A DNA stretch of 40,513 bases from a virus. The notes beneath the pieces were generated by a model. The model saw nothing but the letters and a program-made list of their open reading frames with translations, ran no database searches and was not told the origin of the DNA. This document shows, piece by piece, positions 38,373-40,513 of this stretch. How positions within the stretch are numbered: position 1 is the first letter of the stretch; every line of letters starts with the position of its first letter. Made by a program: the position numbers and the translations under genes. The stretch covers positions 1 through 40,513 of IMG/VR virus record IMGVR_UViG_3300035682_000077; one strand, written 5' to 3'.

Positions 38373-40513
38373 TATTCTAGTCTAATGATACCATCCGTAC
38401 CAACAGTAGCCATGGTTTCTGATAACTTAACTGTAATGTCAAATACAACCTGATCATTAACATAATCAGCAACTATATTAGAATTATTAACTTTCTCAAA
38501 TAAGATTTTCTTACTTAAAGGTACACGAATAAGTTCATCAATCTTACGGGCAAGTGGTCTGGCACCCATTTTAGGATCATATCCAATCTTTGCCAAATGA
38601 TCAATTAACTCTTCAGTTAATGTCATATTAATATTATGTTGATCAGTCAATTGAGTTTTCAATTCATTAACAAACTTAACTACAATCTTTTTAATTGCCA
38701 ATGTATCAAGTTTAGTAAACTTACAAATCATATCAATACGATTACGTAATTCTGGTTTGAAGAATTCTTTTAATGCCTTATCATCTTCACCAGATTTATC
38801 TTGATCGCCAAAACCAATATTATTACGTTCACTATCAGCCGATCCTAAATTACTGGTCATGATGACAATAGTATTTTTTGCGTTAACTGTCTTACCATTA
38901 GTACCAGTAATACGACCTTCATCTAATAATTGTAAGAACAAGTTATATACATCTGGATGTGCTTTTTCAACTTCATCAAACAATAAAATTGAATATGGAT
39001 TTTTACTTAAATCATTGATGATTTTACCACCACCAAGATTACCTTCACCGTATCCTACATATCCTGGTGGGGCTCCAATCAATGCGGCTACACTATGTTT
39101 CTCTTGATATTCACTCATATCATATTTAAGTAGTGGCATATTAAGATTCTCACTTAATAAACGAGCCAATTCTGTTTTACCAGTACCAGTTGGTCCCAAG
39201 AATAAGAAACTTGCCATAGGTTTTTTCTCATTAGCAATACCAGCATAACTAACATATACACGTTCAAGTACATTATTCAATGCTTTATCTTGACCATAAA
39301 GTTTAGTTTTGATATTACTTTCAAGATTAATCATTCTATCACTAACATCAGTACTGATTTTATCTTGAGGTATTCCACACATTTTGGTTACTTGTTCACG
39401 AATTTCAACATCAGTAACTTTATTATTTGCTAGTGCCAATACTCGTTCTTTTGCACAAGCGGCATCCAATAAATCAATTGACTTATCAGGATTCTTACGA
39501 TCATGTACATAACGATTACTTAATTCAACTGCTGCCTTGATAGCACTAGGTTTAATTTCAACTTTATGAAAATCACTCAATCGTTCTGATAGACCAGTTA
39601 GAATTTTCTCTGTAGTTTCCAGATCAGGTTCATCAATACTGACACGATAAAAACGACGCATCAATGCACGATCTTTCTCAAATGATTCGTAATATTCTTC
39701 CCATGTAGTACTAGCAATAATCTTTAGTGTACCTTTTGTAATAGCTGGTTTAAACATATTAGCAAAGTCAAGACTACTATTACTACCACTACCAGCACCT
39801 TTCATTGTATGTGCTTCATCAATGAATAAAATTACATTCTTTTTAGAAGTTAATGCATCAATAACATTTTTAACTTTCTCTTCAAAGTCACCACGATACT
39901 TACTACCAGCCAACAATGAACCAATTTCTAATGAATATAATTCATGATCTTTCAAGAAATCAGGTACATTGTTTTCAATAATACGACTAGCTAACCCTTC
40001 TGCAATTGCAGTTTTACCAGTTCCTGGATCCCCAACCATTAATACATTAGCCTTGAATCGTTTAGCCAAGATCATAATAATATCTTCAATCTCTTGTTCA
40101 CGACCAATTACTGGTTCAATTTTATTTTGACGAGCCAAATCTGTCAAATTAATTGTAAATTCTTCCAAAATTTCAGTTGCTTGATCATCACTTAATTTTG
40201 AAGAAGATTTATCATGTTTATAATTCTTTTGCCAAAATGTCACAAATTCATTTCGTGTTACACCCCATTTCAATAAGAAATATTGTGCATGACTATTAGA
40301 TTCTTGAAAGATACTTAAATACAAATCAATGATTTCAATTTGACGACGACCAGTAAACAATACTTGTGTTACAGCGCGACTAAACATTCGCTCTAATGCA
40401 TTTGTTTTGCGTGGTTGTAATGGTTCAGTTGAATTAGTTTTAACTAATGATGTTAATCCATCTAAATAATCGGATACATCTTTAGTCATCATTTCAGTAT
40501 CAACCCCAAACTT
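38372..40513 (-). CDS. clpA: ClpA-like AAA+ unfoldase, 5' end off the window
   Basis: A two-ring AAA+ unfoldase; positions are counted from the first ATG (40492). The second Clp-N repeat is present (ERMFSRAVTQVLFTGRRQIE). NBD1 has Walker A GDPGTGKT (154-161) and pore loop KYRGDFE. NBD2 has Walker A GPTGTGKT (433-440), DEVEKAHPDV (506-515) and pore loop GYVGYGEG. There is no long ClpB-type middle domain. A ClpP-docking-type loop, IGF (559-561), precedes FKPELRNRID, as in ClpA. The frame is open from ATG 40492 to the window edge, and the first Clp-N repeat is missing, so the true start is outside. Phage-borne control of host ClpP is plausible. Confidence 0.9.
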   Translation of the reverse strand, partial: KFGVDTEMMTKDVSDYLDGLTSLVKTNSTEPLQPRKTNALERMFSRAVTQVLFTGRRQIEIIDLYLSIFQESNSHAQYFLLKWGVTRNEFVTFWQKNYKHDKSSSKLSDDQATEILEEFTINLTDLARQNKIEPVIGREQEIEDIIMILAKRFKANVLMVGDPGTGKTAIAEGLASRIIENNVPDFLKDHELYSLEIGSLLAGSKYRGDFEEKVKNVIDALTSKKNVILFIDEAHTMKGAGSGSNSSLDFANMFKPAITKGTLKIIASTTWEEYYESFEKDRALMRRFYRVSIDEPDLETTEKILTGLSERLSDFHKVEIKPSAIKAAVELSNRYVHDRKNPDKSIDLLDAACAKERVLALANNKVTDVEIREQVTKMCGIPQDKISTDVSDRMINLESNIKTKLYGQDKALNNVLERVYVSYAGIANEKKPMASFLFLGPTGTGKTELARLLSENLNMPLLKYDMSEYQEKHSVAALIGAPPGYVGYGEGNLGGGKIINDLSKNPYSILLFDEVEKAHPDVYNLFLQLLDEGRITGTNGKTVNAKNTIVIMTSNLGSADSERNNIGFGDQDKSGEDDKALKEFFKPELRNRIDMICKFTKLDTLAIKKIVVKFVNELKTQLTDQHNINMTLTEELIDHLAKIGYDPKMGARPLARKIDELIRVPLSKKILFEKVNNSNIVADYVNDQVVFDITVKLSETMATVGTDGIIRLE

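Overview
This window is a stretch of an AT-rich, tailed double-stranded DNA phage of the T4-like (Tevenvirinae/cyanomyovirus-type) lineage. The hallmark genes are the terminase large subunit gp17, primase-helicase gp41/gp61, UvsX, UvsY, UvsW and the ssDNA-binding protein gp32. They occur with several conserved hypothetical proteins that I associate from memory with marine and freshwater T4-like phages. No tRNA, photosynthesis gene, integrase or insertion sequence was seen. Both edges cut a gene: an unknown structural-type protein on the left and a ClpA-like unfoldase on the right. Host identity is not visible. Near-consensus sigma70 promoters, the ClpA-type unfoldase and a BPSL0761-like protein are compatible with a proteobacterial host, but that is inference. 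All genes but one run leftward (minus strand), packed with frequent 1-4 base stop/start overlaps. Layout, read right to left in the direction of transcription. (1) 40.5-29.8 kb, late region: ClpA-like ATPase, small virion-type proteins, a GT-A glycosyltransferase, a papain-fold protease, a nucleotidyltransferase/ADP-ribosyltransferase-like fusion, a methyltransferase, a kinase-like protein, and the terminase. (2) 29.7-24.8 kb: a conserved 467-aa protein, a ligase-like/NMNAT-like fusion, and two methyltransferases behind a hairpin-promoter element. (3) 24.7-20.6 kb: gp32, BPSL0761-like, UvsX, an acidic protein, UvsY and a DNA adenine methylase. (4) 20.6-18.3 kb: a possible nuclease under a late promoter and a second adenine methylase. 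(5) 18.2-14.9 kb: small early genes, most with their own sigma70 promoter and often a terminator just before it, then an OB-fold-like protein and an AAA+ ATPase. (6) 14.8-10.9 kb: UvsW, then a four-gene operon that begins with an apparent AUU start codon and ends with a 203-aa protein resembling a shrunken DNA polymerase III alpha palm. (7) 10.9-7.2 kb: the single rightward gene, a structural protein, gp61 and gp41. (8) 7.2-0 kb: head/tail-type genes, a proline-rich protein, a PD-(D/E)XK exonuclease and tail/fibre-type genes. Two promoter classes can be read directly. Eleven sigma70-type promoters (TTGACA-like, exactly 17-bp spacer, TATAAT-like) precede replication, recombination and small early genes. 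About fifteen late-type TAAATA motifs (most often GATAAATA, some the exact T4 TATAAATA) precede structural, packaging and effector-like genes. Several starts lie only 4-7 bases after the -10 element and may give leaderless mRNAs. The most interesting proposals are: a set of late proteins sharing a short MKIN-like N-terminus that resembles the T4 capsid-targeting sequence and carrying enzyme-like domains (kinase-like, NTase/ART-like, possible nuclease, ligase/NMNAT), which would be candidate head-packaged, injected effectors; the miniature Pol III alpha-like protein; a methylase/nuclease/methylase block; a ClpA-like unfoldase that retains a ClpP-docking tripeptide; and hairpins overlapping promoters.
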